64,000 nt of DNA from Pseudacidovorax sp. RU35E (GTDB lineage: Bacteria > Pseudomonadota > Gammaproteobacteria > Burkholderiales > Burkholderiaceae_C): the NCBI RefSeq assembly GCF_900156165.1, contig NZ_FTMY01000006.1, positions 124,001 through 188,000 on the forward strand. The letters run 5' to 3'. Within the stretch, counting starts at the first letter, position 1. Every line of letters begins with the position of its first letter. Shown piece after piece: positions 9,992-21,241 of this stretch. The notes under the pieces are model-generated. The model made no database searches, was not told the origin of the DNA, and saw only the letters and a list, made by a program, of their open reading frames with translations. The translations under genes and the position numbers were made by a program.

Positions 9992-10031
9992 GGCCGGGGC
10001 AGGAAAAAGCTCGGGCAGCGGGCGCAGTCGC

Positions 10032-10943
10032 TCAGCCGAGCCGGGCACCGCCGGCCTGCAGGCGCCGCGCAGCCTCGGCGCCCAAGGCCTCGGCCGCGGT
10101 CAGGTCGACAGCGGTGTCGCTCAGCTCGGCCCTCACCAGCACGCCGGCCTGCTCCGCGTCGCCCCAGGCCGCACGCACATGCAGGCGGCCATCCCCCAGA
10201 TCCTGCACGAACGCCGCCAACGGCATGGAACAGCTGCCGCCCATGGCCCGGCTCACCGCACGCTCGGCCGCCACGCGGCGCCAGGTGGTCATGTCGACCA
10301 GCGGCGCCAGGGCTTCGCGCAGGTCGTGCCGGTCTGCGCGGATCTCGATGCCCAGCGCGCCCTGCCCCGCGGCGGGCAGCATCTGTTCGGGCTCGAAGAC
10401 GGTGCGGATGCGCGACGCCAGCCCCAGCCGCATCAGCCCGGCGGCGGCCAGCACGATCGCGGCATAGTGCCCTTCGTCCAGCTTGCGCAGCCGGGTGTCG
10501 AGGTTGCCGCGCAAGGGCTCGATGCGCAGGTCGGGCCGCAGGGCGCGCAGCAGCACCGTGCGGCGCAGGCTGGAGGTGCCGACGACGGCGCCTTCGGGCA
10601 GGTCTTCCAGCCGCGCGTGGTTGGGGGAGACGAAGGCATCGCGCGCGTCCTCGCGCTCGAGCACGGCCGCCAGTTCGAAGCCGTCGGGCAGTTCCATCGG
10701 CACGTCCTTGAGCGAATGGACGGCGATGTCGGCGCGGCCTTCTTCGAGCGCCAGTTCCAGTTCCTTGACGAACAGGCCCTTGCCGCCGACCTTGCTGAGC
10801 GTGCGGTCCAGGATCTGGTCGCCGCGGGTGGTCATGCCCAGCAGCTCGACCGTGTGGCCCTGTTCTTGCAGCAGGTCTCGCACATGCTCGGCCTGCCAGA
10901 GGGCAAGGCGACTTTCGCGGGTGGCGATCACGATGTGGCTCAC
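10032..10943 (-). CDS. hemC: Hydroxymethylbilane synthase (porphobilinogen deaminase)
   Basis: Polymerises four porphobilinogen units into hydroxymethylbilane. Full length at 303 residues. The catalytic Asp80 is in HSLKDVP, and Cys238 in GGSCSMPL is the residue that carries the dipyrromethane cofactor. Substrate-binding arginines lie in [12 protein letters not shown] and [10 protein letters not shown]. It is the first gene of the hemCDXY operon and is divergent from ppc across a 104-nt gap that must hold both promoters. Confidence 0.97.
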   Translation of the reverse strand: MSHIVIATRESRLALWQAEHVRDLLQEQGHTVELLGMTTRGDQILDRTLSKVGGKGLFVKELELALEEGRADIAVHSLKDVPMELPDGFELAAVLEREDARDAFVSPNHARLEDLPEGAVVGTSSLRRTVLLRALRPDLRIEPLRGNLDTRLRKLDEGHYAAIVLAAAGLMRLGLASRIRTVFEPEQMLPAAGQGALGIEIRADRHDLREALAPLVDMTTWRRVAAERAVSRAMGGSCSMPLAAFVQDLGDGRLHVRAAWGDAEQAGVLVRAELSDTAVDLTAAEALGAEAARRLQAGGARLG

Positions 10944-11047
10944 AGAGCGGTCTCCGCGTGGTGTGCTGGGCCGCGGATGCTAGCATGTTGCGCCGCAGCA
11001 ACGACTGATGGCAAACACCACAACCACTGCGTAGAGGAGAGTCCTGC

Positions 11048-13909
11048 ATGCCGCCCGCCACCCGGACGAAAAGCACGAAGAAGCCTGGCGAGAACGCCGC
11101 CCCGTCACCGCGCAAGGGCACCGACGACGCCCCGCTGATCGAGGACATCCGGCTGCTGGGCCGCATCCTCGGCGACGTCATCCGCGAGCAGGAAGGCAAG
11201 GACAGCTTCGATCTGGTCGAGAAGGTGCGCACGTTGTCGGTCGCCTTCCGGCGCGACGCCGACCAGTCGGCCGACCGCGCGCTCAAGCAGTTGCTCAAGG
11301 GCCTGTCGGCGGCGCAGACGGTGCAGGTGATCCGCGCCTTCACCTACTTCAGCCACCTGGCCAACCTGGCCGAGGACCGTCACCTCATCCGCCGCCGCAC
11401 CGAGGCCGAACGCGCGGGCGAGGCCATCGACGGCAGCCTGGATGTGGCCCTGGCCCGCATCCGCAAGGCGGGCGTCTCGGCAGACGACGTGGTGGGGACG
11501 CTGGCTCACAGCTACCTGTCGCCGGTGCTCACCGCCCACCCGACCGAGGTGCAGCGCAAGTCCATCCTCGACGCCGAACGCGGCATCGCCCAGCTGCTGA
11601 CGGCCCGCGACGAGATCCGGCAGCGCCAGACCCTCTTCGCCGCGCAGAAGGACACGCTCACGCCGCGCGAGCTGGAAGAGAACGAAGCCCTGCTACGCAC
11701 CCGCGTCGTGCAGCTGTGGCAGACGCGGCTGCTGCGCTTCACCAAGCTCACGGTGGCCGACGAGATCGAGAACGCGCTCTCCTACTACGAAGCCACCTTC
11801 CTGCGCGAGATCCCTAAGGTCTATGCCACGCTGGAGAAGGCCCTGGGCGCGGAGCACATCGCTTCTTTCTTCCGCATGGGCCAGTGGATCGGCGGCGACC
11901 GTGACGGCAATCCCAACGTCACGGCCGAGACGCTCGAGTACGCCCTGCGCCGCCAGTGCGAGCTGGCGCTGCGCCACTACCTGACCGAAGTGCACTACCT
12001 GGGCGGCGAGCTGTCGATGTCCGCCACGCTGGTGGACGTGACGGTGGAGATGCAGGCCCTGGCCGAGGCCTCGCCCGATCCCAACGAGCACCGCCACGAC
12101 GAGCCCTACCGCCGCGCGCTGACCGGCATCTATGCCCGCCTGGCCGCCACGCTGCGCGATCTGACCGGCGGCGTGGCCGCGCGCCATGCGGTGGCACCGC
12201 AGAACCCCTACAAGTCGGCCGAGGAGTTCCTGGCCGACCTGCGCACCATCGAGGAATCGCTCATCGACAAGCACGGCGGTGTGCTGCTCGACCAGCGCCT
12301 GCGCCCGCTGATGCGCGCAGTGGAAGTCTTCGGCTTCCACCTGGCCACGGTGGACCTGCGCCAGAGTTCCGACAAGCACGAGGCCGTGATCGCCGACCTG
12401 CTCAAGGTGGCCCGCATCGAACCGACCTATGCCGAGCTGGCTGAAGAAGACAAGCAGACGCTGCTGCTCAAGCTGCTCAACGACGCGCGGCCGTTGCGCG
12501 TGCCCGGCGCCAGCTACCAGCCGCTCACCGTGAGTGAAGTGGCGATCTTCCAGCAGGCGCTGGAGTCGCACCGCCGCTACGGCCGCGCCGCCATCCGCCA
12601 CTACATCATCAGCCACACCGAGACCGTGAGCGACCTGCTCGAGGCCATGGTGCTGCAGAAGGAAGTGGGCCTGCTGCGCGGCACGCTGCAGGAGGATGCC
12701 GTGTGCGACCTGATCGTCGTGCCGCTGTTCGAGACCATCGCCGACCTGCGCAATGCCGCGCCCATCGTGCGGGCCGTCTACGAACTGCCCGGCGTGCGCG
12801 CCATGATCCAGCGCTCCGGCGGCGAGCAGGACATCATGCTGGGCTACAGCGACAGCAACAAGGACGGCGGCATCTTCACCAGCAACTGGGAGCTTTACCG
12901 CGCCGGCATGGCGCTGGTGAAGCTGTTCGACGAAATGAACGAGGGCCAGAAGGACGGCATCCGCCTGCGCATGTTCCATGGCCGCGGCGGCACCGTCGGC
13001 CGCGGCGGCGGCCCCAGCTACCAGGCCATCCTCGCGCAGCCGCCCGGCACCGTGCGCGGCCAGCTGCGGCTTACGGAACAAGGGGAGGTGATCGGCTCCA
13101 AGTACGCCAACCGCGAGATCGGCCGGCGCAACCTGGAGACGCTGGTCGCCGCCACGCTGGAAGCCACCTTCCTCGGCTCCACCAGGTCCGCGCCCACCGC
13201 CTTCATCAATGCCGCGTCGACCATCTCGCAGGCCAGCATGGACGCCTACCGCGCGCTGGTGTACGAGACGCCCGGCTTCGTCGACTACTTCTTCGGCTCC
13301 ACGCCCATCCGGGAGATCGCCGAACTCAACATCGGTTCGCGCCCGGCCTCGCGCAATCCCAAACGCAACATCGAGGACCTGCGCGCCGTGCCCTGGAGCT
13401 TCAGCTGGGGCCAGTGCCGGCTCACCATCAACGGCTGGTACGGCTTCGGCAGCGCGATCCAGGCCTTCCTGGCCGAGGCCAAGGACGTGGCCGGCCGCAA
13501 GGAGCGCGAGGTGCTGCTGCAGAAGATGTACGCCCAGTGGCCCTTCTTCCGCACGCTGCTGTCCAACATGGACATGGTGCTGGCCAAGAGCGATCTGCAG
13601 CTGGCCGCGCGCTATGCCGAGCTGGTGGGCGAGCGCAAACTGCGCCAGAAGGTGTTCTCGATGATCGAGGCCGAATGGCGCCGCACCTCCGATGCGCTGA
13701 CGCTCATCACTGGCGCCAAGCAGCGGCTGGAAGGCAACGCCGAGCTGCAGCGCTCGGTGCGCCACCGCTTCCCCTACATCGACCCGCTGCACCATCTGCA
13801 GGTCGAGCTGATGCGGCGCTTCCGCGGCGGCGATGAAAGCGAGCGGCTGCAGCGCGGCGTCCACCTGTCGATCAACGGCGTCGCCGCAGGGCTGCGCAAC
13901 ACGGGATGA
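11048..13909 (+). CDS. ppc: Phosphoenolpyruvate carboxylase
   Basis: Anaplerotic enzyme making oxaloacetate from PEP and bicarbonate. Full length at 953 residues. Key motifs: catalytic His164 in [11 protein letters not shown], the [10 protein letters not shown] loop at 599-608, and the glycine-rich [14 protein letters not shown] loop at about 643-657. The C-terminus ends [12 protein letters not shown], the usual NTG end of the family. A GAGGAG ribosome site precedes the ATG. The N-terminal 25 residues are a Lys/Pro-rich extension. Divergent from hemC. Confidence 0.97.
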   Translation: MPPATRTKSTKKPGENAAPSPRKGTDDAPLIEDIRLLGRILGDVIREQEGKDSFDLVEKVRTLSVAFRRDADQSADRALKQLLKGLSAAQTVQVIRAFTYFSHLANLAEDRHLIRRRTEAERAGEAIDGSLDVALARIRKAGVSADDVVGTLAHSYLSPVLTAHPTEVQRKSILDAERGIAQLLTARDEIRQRQTLFAAQKDTLTPRELEENEALLRTRVVQLWQTRLLRFTKLTVADEIENALSYYEATFLREIPKVYATLEKALGAEHIASFFRMGQWIGGDRDGNPNVTAETLEYALRRQCELALRHYLTEVHYLGGELSMSATLVDVTVEMQALAEASPDPNEHRHDEPYRRALTGIYARLAATLRDLTGGVAARHAVAPQNPYKSAEEFLADLRTIEESLIDKHGGVLLDQRLRPLMRAVEVFGFHLATVDLRQSSDKHEAVIADLLKVARIEPTYAELAEEDKQTLLLKLLNDARPLRVPGASYQPLTVSEVAIFQQALESHRRYGRAAIRHYIISHTETVSDLLEAMVLQKEVGLLRGTLQEDAVCDLIVVPLFETIADLRNAAPIVRAVYELPGVRAMIQRSGGEQDIMLGYSDSNKDGGIFTSNWELYRAGMALVKLFDEMNEGQKDGIRLRMFHGRGGTVGRGGGPSYQAILAQPPGTVRGQLRLTEQGEVIGSKYANREIGRRNLETLVAATLEATFLGSTRSAPTAFINAASTISQASMDAYRALVYETPGFVDYFFGSTPIREIAELNIGSRPASRNPKRNIEDLRAVPWSFSWGQCRLTINGWYGFGSAIQAFLAEAKDVAGRKEREVLLQKMYAQWPFFRTLLSNMDMVLAKSDLQLAARYAELVGERKLRQKVFSMIEAEWRRTSDALTLITGAKQRLEGNAELQRSVRHRFPYIDPLHHLQVELMRRFRGGDESERLQRGVHLSINGVAAGLRNTG

Positions 13910-13938
13910 GGCTTGTTGCCGCCTGCGGGCGGAACTAA

Positions 13939-13976
13939 TATGGGTGCCCATACCCAACGATATGGGCACCCCTATG
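13939..13976 (+). promoter_or_regulatory. Candidate VapBC autoregulatory operator
   Basis: A near-perfect palindrome, TATGGG-TG-CCCATA, at 13939-13952 is followed 22 nt later by a related half (TATGGGCACC, 13961-13970) ending right at the antitoxin start. Ribbon-helix-helix antitoxins with their toxins usually bind such paired sites over their own promoter. Function is inferred. Confidence 0.5.
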
Positions 13977-14228
13977 AAAACAACGATCGAACTCCCCGAC
14001 CCGCTCTTCGCGCAGGCGCGGCGCTATGCCGATGCCCACAACATGAGCATGAAGGCCCTGATCGAACAGGGCCTGCGCACCGTCATGGCCGAGAAGAAGG
14101 CCGCCAAGCCTTTCAAGCTGTGCGACGGCAGCGTCGACGGCCAAGGCCTGTCGCCCGCCTGGCGCGACGCTGGGTGGGACCAGATGCGAGATGCGCTCTA
14201 CGGCCCGGACGCAGGGCGGGGCGGATGA
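13974..14228 (+). CDS. Type II antitoxin, ribbon-helix-helix (VapB-like)
   Basis: Small 84-residue DNA-binding antitoxin. The first 35 residues (MKTTIELPDPLFAQARRYAD...) form the strand-helix-helix of the ribbon-helix-helix fold, and the acidic/Trp-containing C-terminus is the usual toxin-neutralising tail. A second ATG 12 nt upstream would add MGTP and cannot be excluded. Its stop overlaps the toxin start as ATGA. It sits just after ppc, with the operator-like palindromes immediately in front. Confidence 0.82.
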   Translation: MKTTIELPDPLFAQARRYADAHNMSMKALIEQGLRTVMAEKKAAKPFKLCDGSVDGQGLSPAWRDAGWDQMRDALYGPDAGRGG

Positions 14229-14659
14229 TCGCCCTGGACACCAACCTGCTGGTGTACGCCCATCGCGTAGACAGCCCATTTCACGCAGCAGCCGCAGCCA
14301 AGGTGGCCGAACTGGCCGAAGGCAACGGCGCATGGGCCATCGCCTGGCCGTGCCTGCACGAGTTCTACGGCATCGCCACCCATCCGCGGGTGTATTCGCC
14401 GCCCAGCACACCGGCCCAGGCGCTGCGGCAGATCGACCTCTGGCTGGAGTCGCCGACGCTGCATCTGTTGTCCGAATCGCCCGACCATTGGCCGCGGCTG
14501 CGCGCACTCATCGCCGATGCGCGGCTACAGGGGCCGATGGTGCACGACGCGCGCATCGCCGCGCTCTGCCTTGCCCATGGCGTGCGCGAGCTGTGGAGCG
14601 CCGACCGCGACTTCAGCCGTTTTCCCAACCTGCGCGTGCGCAATCCGTTGATCGGCTGA
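14225..14659 (+). CDS. PIN-domain ribonuclease toxin (VapC-like)
   Basis: 144-residue PIN-domain protein; VapC toxins cut specific RNAs (often tRNA or rRNA loops). The acidic metal-binding residues are all present: Asp5 (LDTNLLVY), Glu46 (LHEFYGI), Asp108 (VHDARIAAL) and Asp127/Asp129 (SADRDFSRF), so it should be active. The start codon overlaps the antitoxin stop, the standard way of keeping antitoxin first. A chromosomal toxin-antitoxin pair; the RNA target is unknown. Confidence 0.87.
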   Translation: MIALDTNLLVYAHRVDSPFHAAAAAKVAELAEGNGAWAIAWPCLHEFYGIATHPRVYSPPSTPAQALRQIDLWLESPTLHLLSESPDHWPRLRALIADARLQGPMVHDARIAALCLAHGVRELWSADRDFSRFPNLRVRNPLIG

Positions 14660-14795
14660 TCGGCCTTCGCGCGGCCCCACTGCTTCGCGCCCTCTCGCGC
14701 CATTCGCTGGCGGAATAGCGCTTATCGCCCGCCTGCGTCTTCTGCGTTCGCCCCGCCCTTCCTAGAGTGCGGTCCATCGAACGAGGAGACCACTC

Positions 14796-16589
14796 ATGGC
14801 AAGAATGACTGCGGCCCAGGCCGCCGTGCTGGTGATGGAACGCGAGGGCATCACGCAGGCCTTCGGTGTGCCGGGCGCCGCCATCAACCCGCTGTACGCC
14901 GCGCTGCGCGCCCATGGCGGCATCGGTCACATCCTGGCGCGGCACGTGGAAGGCGCCTCGCACATGGCCGAGGGCTACACCCGGGCCGTGGCCGGGAACA
15001 TCGGCGTGTGCATCGGCACCTCGGGCCCGGCGGGCACCGACATGATCACGGGGCTCTATTCGGCATCGGCCGACTCCATCCCCATCCTCTGCATCACGGG
15101 CCAGGCGCCACGGGCCCGGCTCTACAAGGAAGACTTCCAGGCCGTGGACATCGAGTCCATCGCCAAGCCCGTCACCAAGTGGGCCGTCACCGTGCGCGAG
15201 CCGGCGCAGGTGCCGCAGGTCTTCCAGCAGGCCTTCCACCTGATGCGCTCGGGCCGGCCCGGGCCGGTGCTCATCGACCTGCCCTTCGACGTGCAGATGG
15301 CCGAGATCGAATTCGACATCGACACCTATGCACCGCTGCCGGCCTACAAGCCCGCCGCCACGCGGGCGCAGATCGAGAAGGCGCTGGCCATGCTGAATGC
15401 GGCCGAGCGGCCGCTGATCGTGGCCGGCGGCGGCGTCATCAACGCCGACGCCAGCGCACTGCTGGTGCGCCTGGCCGAGCTGACCGGCACGCCGGTCATC
15501 CCGACGCTGATGGGCTGGGGCAGCATCCCGGACGACCATCCGCTGATGGCCGGCATGTGCGGCCTGCAGACCAGCCACCGCTACGGCAACGCCACGCTGC
15601 TGGCCAGTGACTTCGTGCTGGGCATCGGCAACCGCTGGGCCAATCGGCACACGGGCTCGGTCGACGTCTACACGCACGGCCGCACCTTCGTGCATGTGGA
15701 CATCGAGCCCACGCAGATCGGCCGCGTGTTCATGCCCGACTTCGGCATCGTCTCGGACGCGGGTGCGGCGCTGGCCCTGTTCGTCGAGGTGGCCGAGGCC
15801 ATGAAGGCCGAGGGCCGCCTGCCCGACCGCAGCACGTGGGCCGCCGAATGCCGCGAACGCAAGCGCACGATGCTGCGCAAGACCGACTTCGCCGACGTGC
15901 CGATGAAGCCGCAGCGCGTCTACCAGTGCATGAACCGGCACTTCGACCGCGAGACCTGCTACGTGAGCACCATCGGCCTGTCGCAGATCGCGGCCGCGCA
16001 GTTCCTGCATGTCTACCAGCCGCGGCACTGGATCAACTGCGGCCAGGCCGGCCCGCTGGGCTGGACGGTGCCGGCCGCCCTGGGCGTGTGCGCCGCCGAC
16101 CCGTCGCGCCGCGTGGTGGCGCTGTCGGGCGACTACGACTTCCAGTTCATGGTCGAAGAGCTGGCGGTGGGCGCGCAGTTCAAGCTGCCGTACCTCCACA
16201 TCGTGGTCAACAACAGCTACCTGGGCCTGATCCGCCAGGCGCAGCGCGGCTTCGACATGGACTACTGCGTGCAACTGGGCTTCGAGAACATCAATGCCGC
16301 GCCCGACGCCGGCATCGAGCGCCACTACGGCGTGGACCACAAGAAGGTGGTCGAGGGCCTGGGCTGCAAGGCCATCCGCGTGCAGCGGCCCGAGGAGATG
16401 CAACCCGCGCTGGACCAGGCCGAGGCCCTGATGGCCGAGCACCGCGTGCCGGTGGTGATCGAGGTGATGCTGGAGCGGGTGACCAACATCGCCATGGGCA
16501 CCGAGATCGACGCCATCCGCGAGTTCGAGCCGCTGGCCGATGGCCTGGCCGATGCGCCCACGGCCATCGCTGCCGCCATGCTCGATTGA
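14796..16589 (+). CDS. gcl: Glyoxylate carboligase (tartronate-semialdehyde synthase)
   Basis: Thiamine-diphosphate enzyme that condenses two glyoxylates to tartronate semialdehyde plus CO2. Full length at 597 residues. The cofactor-activating Glu of other ThDP enzymes is replaced by Val51 in [14 protein letters not shown], exactly as known for E. coli Gcl, which separates it from acetolactate synthase. The ThDP-Mg motif is [12 protein letters not shown]...VVNN. A GAGGAG ribosome site precedes the ATG. First gene of gcl-hyi-glxR, the glycerate pathway for glyoxylate from allantoin or glycolate. Confidence 0.96.
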   Translation: MARMTAAQAAVLVMEREGITQAFGVPGAAINPLYAALRAHGGIGHILARHVEGASHMAEGYTRAVAGNIGVCIGTSGPAGTDMITGLYSASADSIPILCITGQAPRARLYKEDFQAVDIESIAKPVTKWAVTVREPAQVPQVFQQAFHLMRSGRPGPVLIDLPFDVQMAEIEFDIDTYAPLPAYKPAATRAQIEKALAMLNAAERPLIVAGGGVINADASALLVRLAELTGTPVIPTLMGWGSIPDDHPLMAGMCGLQTSHRYGNATLLASDFVLGIGNRWANRHTGSVDVYTHGRTFVHVDIEPTQIGRVFMPDFGIVSDAGAALALFVEVAEAMKAEGRLPDRSTWAAECRERKRTMLRKTDFADVPMKPQRVYQCMNRHFDRETCYVSTIGLSQIAAAQFLHVYQPRHWINCGQAGPLGWTVPAALGVCAADPSRRVVALSGDYDFQFMVEELAVGAQFKLPYLHIVVNNSYLGLIRQAQRGFDMDYCVQLGFENINAAPDAGIERHYGVDHKKVVEGLGCKAIRVQRPEEMQPALDQAEALMAEHRVPVVIEVMLERVTNIAMGTEIDAIREFEPLADGLADAPTAIAAAMLD

Positions 16590-16685
16590 GAAGAGTGCGA
16601 GCGAATCCGCCATGGCCGCTGGGCTACGCCGGATTCATGCACGCCTTTTCTGAGCACCGTCCCATTCCGAAAACAGGAGCCCGCC

Positions 16686-17465
16686 ATGCCCCGCTTCGCC
16701 GCCAACCTCACCATGCTGTTCACCGAGCTGCCCTTCCTGCAGCGCTTCGAGGCCGCCGCCCGCGCCGGCTTCGAAGGGGTGGAATACCTCTTCCCCTACG
16801 ACTTCGAGGCCCGCGAACTGGCCGAGGCCTTGCGCGCACACGGCCTTGTGCAGGTGCTGCACAACCTGCCCGCCGGCGACTGGGCCGCGGGCGAGCGCGG
16901 CATTGCCTGCCATCCGGACCGCGTGGCCGAGTTCCGCGACGGCGTGGGCCGCGCCATCGGCTATGCGAAGACGCTGGGCTGCCCGCAACTGAACTGCCTG
17001 GTCGGCAAGCTGCCCGAGGGCGCTCTGCTTTCCGACGTGCAGCCGGTGCTGGTGGACAACCTGCGCTTCGCCGCGCGCGCGCTCGATGGCGCCGGGCTGC
17101 GGCTGCTGGTCGAGCCCATCAACCACTTCGACATTCCCGGCTTCGCCCTCACCCGCACCGACCAGGCGCTGGCCCTGCTCGACCAGGTGGGCGAGGCAAA
17201 CCTGCGCATCCAGTACGACATCTATCACGCGCAGCGCATGGAAGGCGAACTGGCGGGCACCCTGAGCCGGCACCTGGCCCGCATCGGCCACATCCAGGTG
17301 GCCGACAACCCCGGCCGGGGCGAGCCGGGCACGGGCGAGATCCACTACCGCTGGCTGTTCCAGCACATCGATGCGCTGGGCTACGACGGCTGGATCGGGT
17401 GCGAATACAAGCCGCGCGCAAAGACAGAGGAAGGTCTGGGCTGGATGCGCGCCCTGGCCGCCTGA
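16686..17465 (+). CDS. hyi: Hydroxypyruvate isomerase
   Basis: TIM-barrel isomerase of 259 residues, interconverting hydroxypyruvate and tartronate semialdehyde. The N-terminus MPRFAANLTMLFTELPFLQR is characteristic, and metal-binding acids lie in VEPINHFDIPGF and in GCEYKP near the C-terminus. It follows gcl by 96 nt and precedes the reductase by 40 nt, so it acts in the same glyoxylate-to-glycerate route. Confidence 0.94.
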   Translation: MPRFAANLTMLFTELPFLQRFEAAARAGFEGVEYLFPYDFEARELAEALRAHGLVQVLHNLPAGDWAAGERGIACHPDRVAEFRDGVGRAIGYAKTLGCPQLNCLVGKLPEGALLSDVQPVLVDNLRFAARALDGAGLRLLVEPINHFDIPGFALTRTDQALALLDQVGEANLRIQYDIYHAQRMEGELAGTLSRHLARIGHIQVADNPGRGEPGTGEIHYRWLFQHIDALGYDGWIGCEYKPRAKTEEGLGWMRALAA

Positions 17466-17505
17466 GCCGCACCACCAGCACGACCTTTCAAAGGAGACGA
17501 CCGCC

Positions 17506-18447
17506 ATGAACACCATCACCAACGACAAGACCGCCGCACCCCGCCGCATCGGCTTCATCGGTCTCGGCATCATGGGCACACCCATGGCCGGCCACCTCGC
17601 CGCTGCGGGCCACACGCTCTTCGTCCACACCCGCGGCCAGGTGCCGGCGGCCCTGGCTGGCCGGGCCGAGGTCTGCACCAGCGCCGCCGAGGTGACCCGC
17701 CATGCAGAAGTGGTCTTCCTCATGGTGCCGGACACGCCCGACGTCGAGAAGGTTCTGTTCGGCGAGCACGGCGTGGCCGGGGGCCTGGCCGACGCGCATG
17801 GCGGGGGCGCCGGCAAGACCGTGGTGGACTGCAGTTCCATCGACCCCATCGCCACGCAGGACTTCGCGCGACGCATCGCGGCCCTGGGCGCCGGCTACGT
17901 CGACGCACCCGTCTCCGGCGGCGAGGTCGGTGCCAAGGCCGCCAGCCTCACGATCATGTGCGGCGGCGACGAGGCGGTGTTCGAACGCGTGCGCCCGCTG
18001 CTGCACACGATGGGCCAGAACGTCACCCGCGTCGGCGAGGTGGGCGCCGGCCAGATCACCAAGGTCGCCAACCAGATCATCGTGGCGCTCAACATCGCGG
18101 CCGTCAGCGAGGCGCTGGTCTTCGCCAGCAAGGCCGGCGCCGACCCGGCCAAGGTGCGACAGGCGCTCATGGGCGGCTTCGCGGCCAGCCGCATCCTCGA
18201 AGTGCACGGCGAGCGCATGATCCAACGCAGCTTCGCGCCAGGCTTTCGCATCGCGCTGCACCAGAAGGACCTGAACCTCGCTATGCAGAGCGCCCGCAGC
18301 CTGGGCGTGGCCCTGCCGCAGACGGCGGGTGCGGCCCAGTTGATGAATGCCTGCGCGGCGCTGGGTCATGGCCAGTCGGACCATTCCGCGCTGGTGCGGG
18401 CGCTGGAGGCGATGGCCGGCCATCCTGTGGCGCCTGGCGGCGACTGA
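17506..18447 (+). CDS. glxR: 2-hydroxy-3-oxopropionate (tartronate semialdehyde) reductase
   Basis: 3-hydroxyisobutyrate-dehydrogenase-family enzyme that reduces tartronate semialdehyde to D-glycerate. Its 313 residues carry the NAD(P)-binding GFIGLGIMGTPMAGHL at 16-31, the substrate loop DAPVSGGEVGA, and catalytic Lys186 in GQITKVANQ. The ATG at 17506 has an AAGGAG ribosome site 10 nt upstream. Third gene of the gcl-hyi-glxR operon; the context fixes the substrate more firmly than the sequence alone. Confidence 0.93.
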   Translation: MNTITNDKTAAPRRIGFIGLGIMGTPMAGHLAAAGHTLFVHTRGQVPAALAGRAEVCTSAAEVTRHAEVVFLMVPDTPDVEKVLFGEHGVAGGLADAHGGGAGKTVVDCSSIDPIATQDFARRIAALGAGYVDAPVSGGEVGAKAASLTIMCGGDEAVFERVRPLLHTMGQNVTRVGEVGAGQITKVANQIIVALNIAAVSEALVFASKAGADPAKVRQALMGGFAASRILEVHGERMIQRSFAPGFRIALHQKDLNLAMQSARSLGVALPQTAGAAQLMNACAALGHGQSDHSALVRALEAMAGHPVAPGGD

Positions 18448-18752
18448 CTCGTCGATAACCCCCTGGTCCGACAGCCTCGGACCGCGGCGGCTCATGCCGT
18501 TGCGCAAGCAAATCGATCCTTCTCCCCACTGCCCTAGAACGGCTGTCCTCTGCGCCGCGCCTCCCGCACCGGGTCGCGCGGCGCTCTGCATGGCGTGATT
18601 TCATGACAGATGGGCAGCCGCATGGCGCCATGCACGATCGGCATAAGGCGCCCGGTGCCAGACGCTCCGGTCATGCGGCCCAGGCACGCCGCGTGCGGTA
18701 GCCTCGGTCCCCTTTCCTCGATTCGACCGTTCCCCGTCCCCAAGGAGATTGC
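18448..18752. other. Intergenic region between glxR and maeB
   Basis: 305 nt with no credible gene. It should hold the maeB promoter and possibly the end of the glyoxylate operon, but I see neither a clear -35/-10 pair nor a hairpin followed by a T run. Confidence 0.6.
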
Positions 18753-21053
18753 ATGTCCAAGCCGCTGTCACCCGCAGAAGAAGCCCTGCGCGACGCCGCC
18801 CGTGAATACCACCGCGCCGGCGTGCGCGGCAAGATTTCGGTCACGCCCACCAAGCCGCTGGTCAACCAGCGCGACCTGTCGCTGGCCTATTCGCCGGGCG
18901 TGGCCTATCCCTGCCTGGACATCCAGGCCGACCCCTCCAAGGCGGCCGAATACACCGCGCGCGGCAATCTGGTGGGCGTGGTCACCAACGGCACCGCGGT
19001 GCTGGGCCTGGGCGACATCGGCCCACTGGCCGGCAAGCCGGTGATGGAAGGCAAGGGCTGCCTGTTCAAGAAGTTCGCCGGCATCGACGTGTTCGACATC
19101 GAGCTGGCCGAGCGCGACCCCGACAAGCTGGTGGACATCATCGCGGCGCTGGAGCCCACGCTGGGCGGCATCAACCTCGAGGACATCAAGGCGCCCGAGT
19201 GCTTCTACATCGAGAAGAAGCTGCGCGAGCGTATGAACATCCCCGTCTTCCACGACGACCAGCACGGCACGGCCATCATCTCGGCCGCCGCCCTGCTCAA
19301 CGGCCTGGAGCTCGTGGGCAAGAAGATCGGCGACGTGAAGATCGCCGTCTCGGGCGCCGGCGCCGCGGCCATCGCCTGCCTGGACGTGATGGTGGGCCTG
19401 GGCGCCAAGACGGCCAACATCTTCGCCTGCGACTCCAAGGGCCTGATCTACACCGGCCGCGCCGGCGGCTTCGACGAGTCGAAGGCCCGCTATGCCCAGC
19501 CGGACACCGGCGCCCGCACCCTGGCCGACGTGGTGCAGCAGGCCGACGTGTTCCTGGGCTGCTCGGCTCCCGGCGTGCTGACGGCCGACATGGTCAAGAC
19601 CATGGCGGACAAGCCCATCATCCTGGCCCTGGCCAATCCCGAGCCCGAGATCCGCCCCGAACTGGCCAAAGCCGTGCGTCCCGAGTGCATCATTGCCACC
19701 GGCCGCAGCGACTACCCGAACCAGGTCAACAACGTCCTGTGCTTCCCCTACATCTTCCGCGGCGCGCTGGACTGCGGCGCCACCAAGATCACGGAAGAGA
19801 TGAAGCTCGCCTGCGTGCGCGAGATCGCCGACCTGACCAAGGCCGACATCAGCGAGGAAGTCGCCACCGCCTATGCGGGCGAGGAGCTGTCCTTCGGCCC
19901 CGACTACCTGATCCCCAAGCCCTTCGACTCGCGCCTGATCCTGCGCATCGCGCCGGCCGTGGCCAAGGCCGCCGCCGCGTCGGGCGTCGCCACCCGCCCC
20001 ATCGAGGACCTGGACGCCTACCGCCAGCAGCTGTCGCGCTTCGTCTACCAGACCGGCATGGTCATGCGCCCCGTCTTCGCCGCCGCCAAGGTGGCCGAGA
20101 AGAAGCGTGTGGCCTACGCCGAGGGCGAGGACGAACGCGCCCTGCGCGCCGCCCAGATGGCCGTGGACGAGGGCATCGCCCGTCCGATCCTGATCGGCCG
20201 GCCGGACATCATCGCCATGCGCATCAAGAAGGCCGGCCTCAACCTGCGCCCCGGCATCGATGCCGAGGTGGTGGACCCCGAGAACGACCCGCGCTTCCGC
20301 CAGTACTGGGAGGCCTACCACCAGCTGATGGGCCGCCGCGGCATCAACCCGGAAGGCTCCAAGGCGATGGTGCGCCGCTCCAACACCACCATCGCCGCGC
20401 TGATGGTGCACCTGGGCGACGCCGACGCCATGCTGTGCGGCCTGGTCGGGCGCTTCGACAGCCACCTGAAGATCCTGGGCCAGCTGCTGGGCACCCAGCG
20501 CGGCGTGCCGGACTTCGCCACGCTGAACGCGCTGATGCTGGACAAGTACACGCTGTTCATCGCCGACACCAACGTGCACGAGGACCCGACGGCCGAGCAG
20601 CTGGCGCAGATCGCGCTGATGGCCGCCGAAGAGGTGCGCCGCTTCGGCCTGCCGCCCAAGGTCGCCTTCCTGTCGCATTCCAACTTCGGCACCTCCGAGC
20701 GCGCCTCGGCCCGCAAGATGCGCATCGCCCGCGACCTGTTCGCGCAAATGGCGCCCGACATCGAATGCGACGGCGAGATGCACGGCGACGCCGCGCTGTC
20801 GGAATCGGTGCGGCGCGAGTCGCTGCCCGGCTCCTCGCTGACCGGCGAGGCCAACCTGCTGATCTGCCCCAACCTGGACTCGGCCAACATCCTCTTCAAC
20901 GTGCTGAAGATGACCGGCGCCAACGGCGTGACGGTGGGTCCGATCCTGCTGGGCTCGGCCAAGCCGGCCCATGTGCTCACCGCCAATGCCACCGTGCGCC
21001 GCGTCCTGAACATGACCGCACTGGCCGTGGCCAACGCGAACACGGCACGCTGA
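18753..21053 (+). CDS. maeB: NADP-dependent malic enzyme with phosphotransacetylase-like domain
   Basis: Decarboxylates malate to pyruvate with NADP. 766 residues in two parts: the malic enzyme domain (about 1-430), with [22 protein letters not shown] and the nucleotide loop [11 protein letters not shown]; and a C-terminal phosphotransacetylase-like domain (about 440-766) that in MaeB proteins is regulatory, responding to acetyl-CoA, rather than catalytic. Length and order match the family. It is a single-gene unit ending at an intrinsic terminator. Confidence 0.95.
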   Translation: MSKPLSPAEEALRDAAREYHRAGVRGKISVTPTKPLVNQRDLSLAYSPGVAYPCLDIQADPSKAAEYTARGNLVGVVTNGTAVLGLGDIGPLAGKPVMEGKGCLFKKFAGIDVFDIELAERDPDKLVDIIAALEPTLGGINLEDIKAPECFYIEKKLRERMNIPVFHDDQHGTAIISAAALLNGLELVGKKIGDVKIAVSGAGAAAIACLDVMVGLGAKTANIFACDSKGLIYTGRAGGFDESKARYAQPDTGARTLADVVQQADVFLGCSAPGVLTADMVKTMADKPIILALANPEPEIRPELAKAVRPECIIATGRSDYPNQVNNVLCFPYIFRGALDCGATKITEEMKLACVREIADLTKADISEEVATAYAGEELSFGPDYLIPKPFDSRLILRIAPAVAKAAAASGVATRPIEDLDAYRQQLSRFVYQTGMVMRPVFAAAKVAEKKRVAYAEGEDERALRAAQMAVDEGIARPILIGRPDIIAMRIKKAGLNLRPGIDAEVVDPENDPRFRQYWEAYHQLMGRRGINPEGSKAMVRRSNTTIAALMVHLGDADAMLCGLVGRFDSHLKILGQLLGTQRGVPDFATLNALMLDKYTLFIADTNVHEDPTAEQLAQIALMAAEEVRRFGLPPKVAFLSHSNFGTSERASARKMRIARDLFAQMAPDIECDGEMHGDAALSESVRRESLPGSSLTGEANLLICPNLDSANILFNVLKMTGANGVTVGPILLGSAKPAHVLTANATVRRVLNMTALAVANANTAR

Positions 21054-21091
21054 GCCCCAGCGCCTGACGACGCGCCACATTGGCGCATCGA

Positions 21092-21125
21092 CGCCCCACG
21101 TGCGTGCACGCCGTGGGGCGTTTTT
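21092..21125 (+). terminator. Intrinsic terminator after maeB
   Basis: A 9-bp GC-rich stem CGCCCCACG/CGTGGGGCG (21092-21100 with 21112-21120) with an 11-nt loop is followed directly by TTTTT. It lies about 40 nt past the maeB stop. Confidence 0.9.
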
Positions 21126-21185
21126 CGTTTCTCTCGGGGATGACCCGGGTGCACCGCTTTGGCGCAGGGCTGAGGATCGCACCCC

Positions 21186-21203
21186 AACGGTGCAGGCACC
21201 GTT
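21186..21203. promoter_or_regulatory. Dyad upstream of the ABC importer operon
   Basis: Perfect inverted repeat AACGGTG-CAGG-CACCGTT, 38 nt before the start of the periplasmic binding protein gene. It could be a repressor/activator site or a leader hairpin; the following TTATTGCTTTTT also allows a weak terminator or attenuator. Function unknown. Confidence 0.4.
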
Positions 21204-21241
21204 ATTGCTTTTTCCTGCCACAACCCTCAGCGAGAGTCTTC

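Noticed and set aside
14796-16589. gcl as acetolactate synthase large subunit
   Set aside because: The catalytic Glu is Val51 and hyi and glxR follow; both point to glyoxylate carboligase.
18768-21221. 817-codon open frame antisense to maeB
   Set aside because: Composition is that of a GC-bias shadow; maeB on the plus strand has all malic-enzyme motifs.
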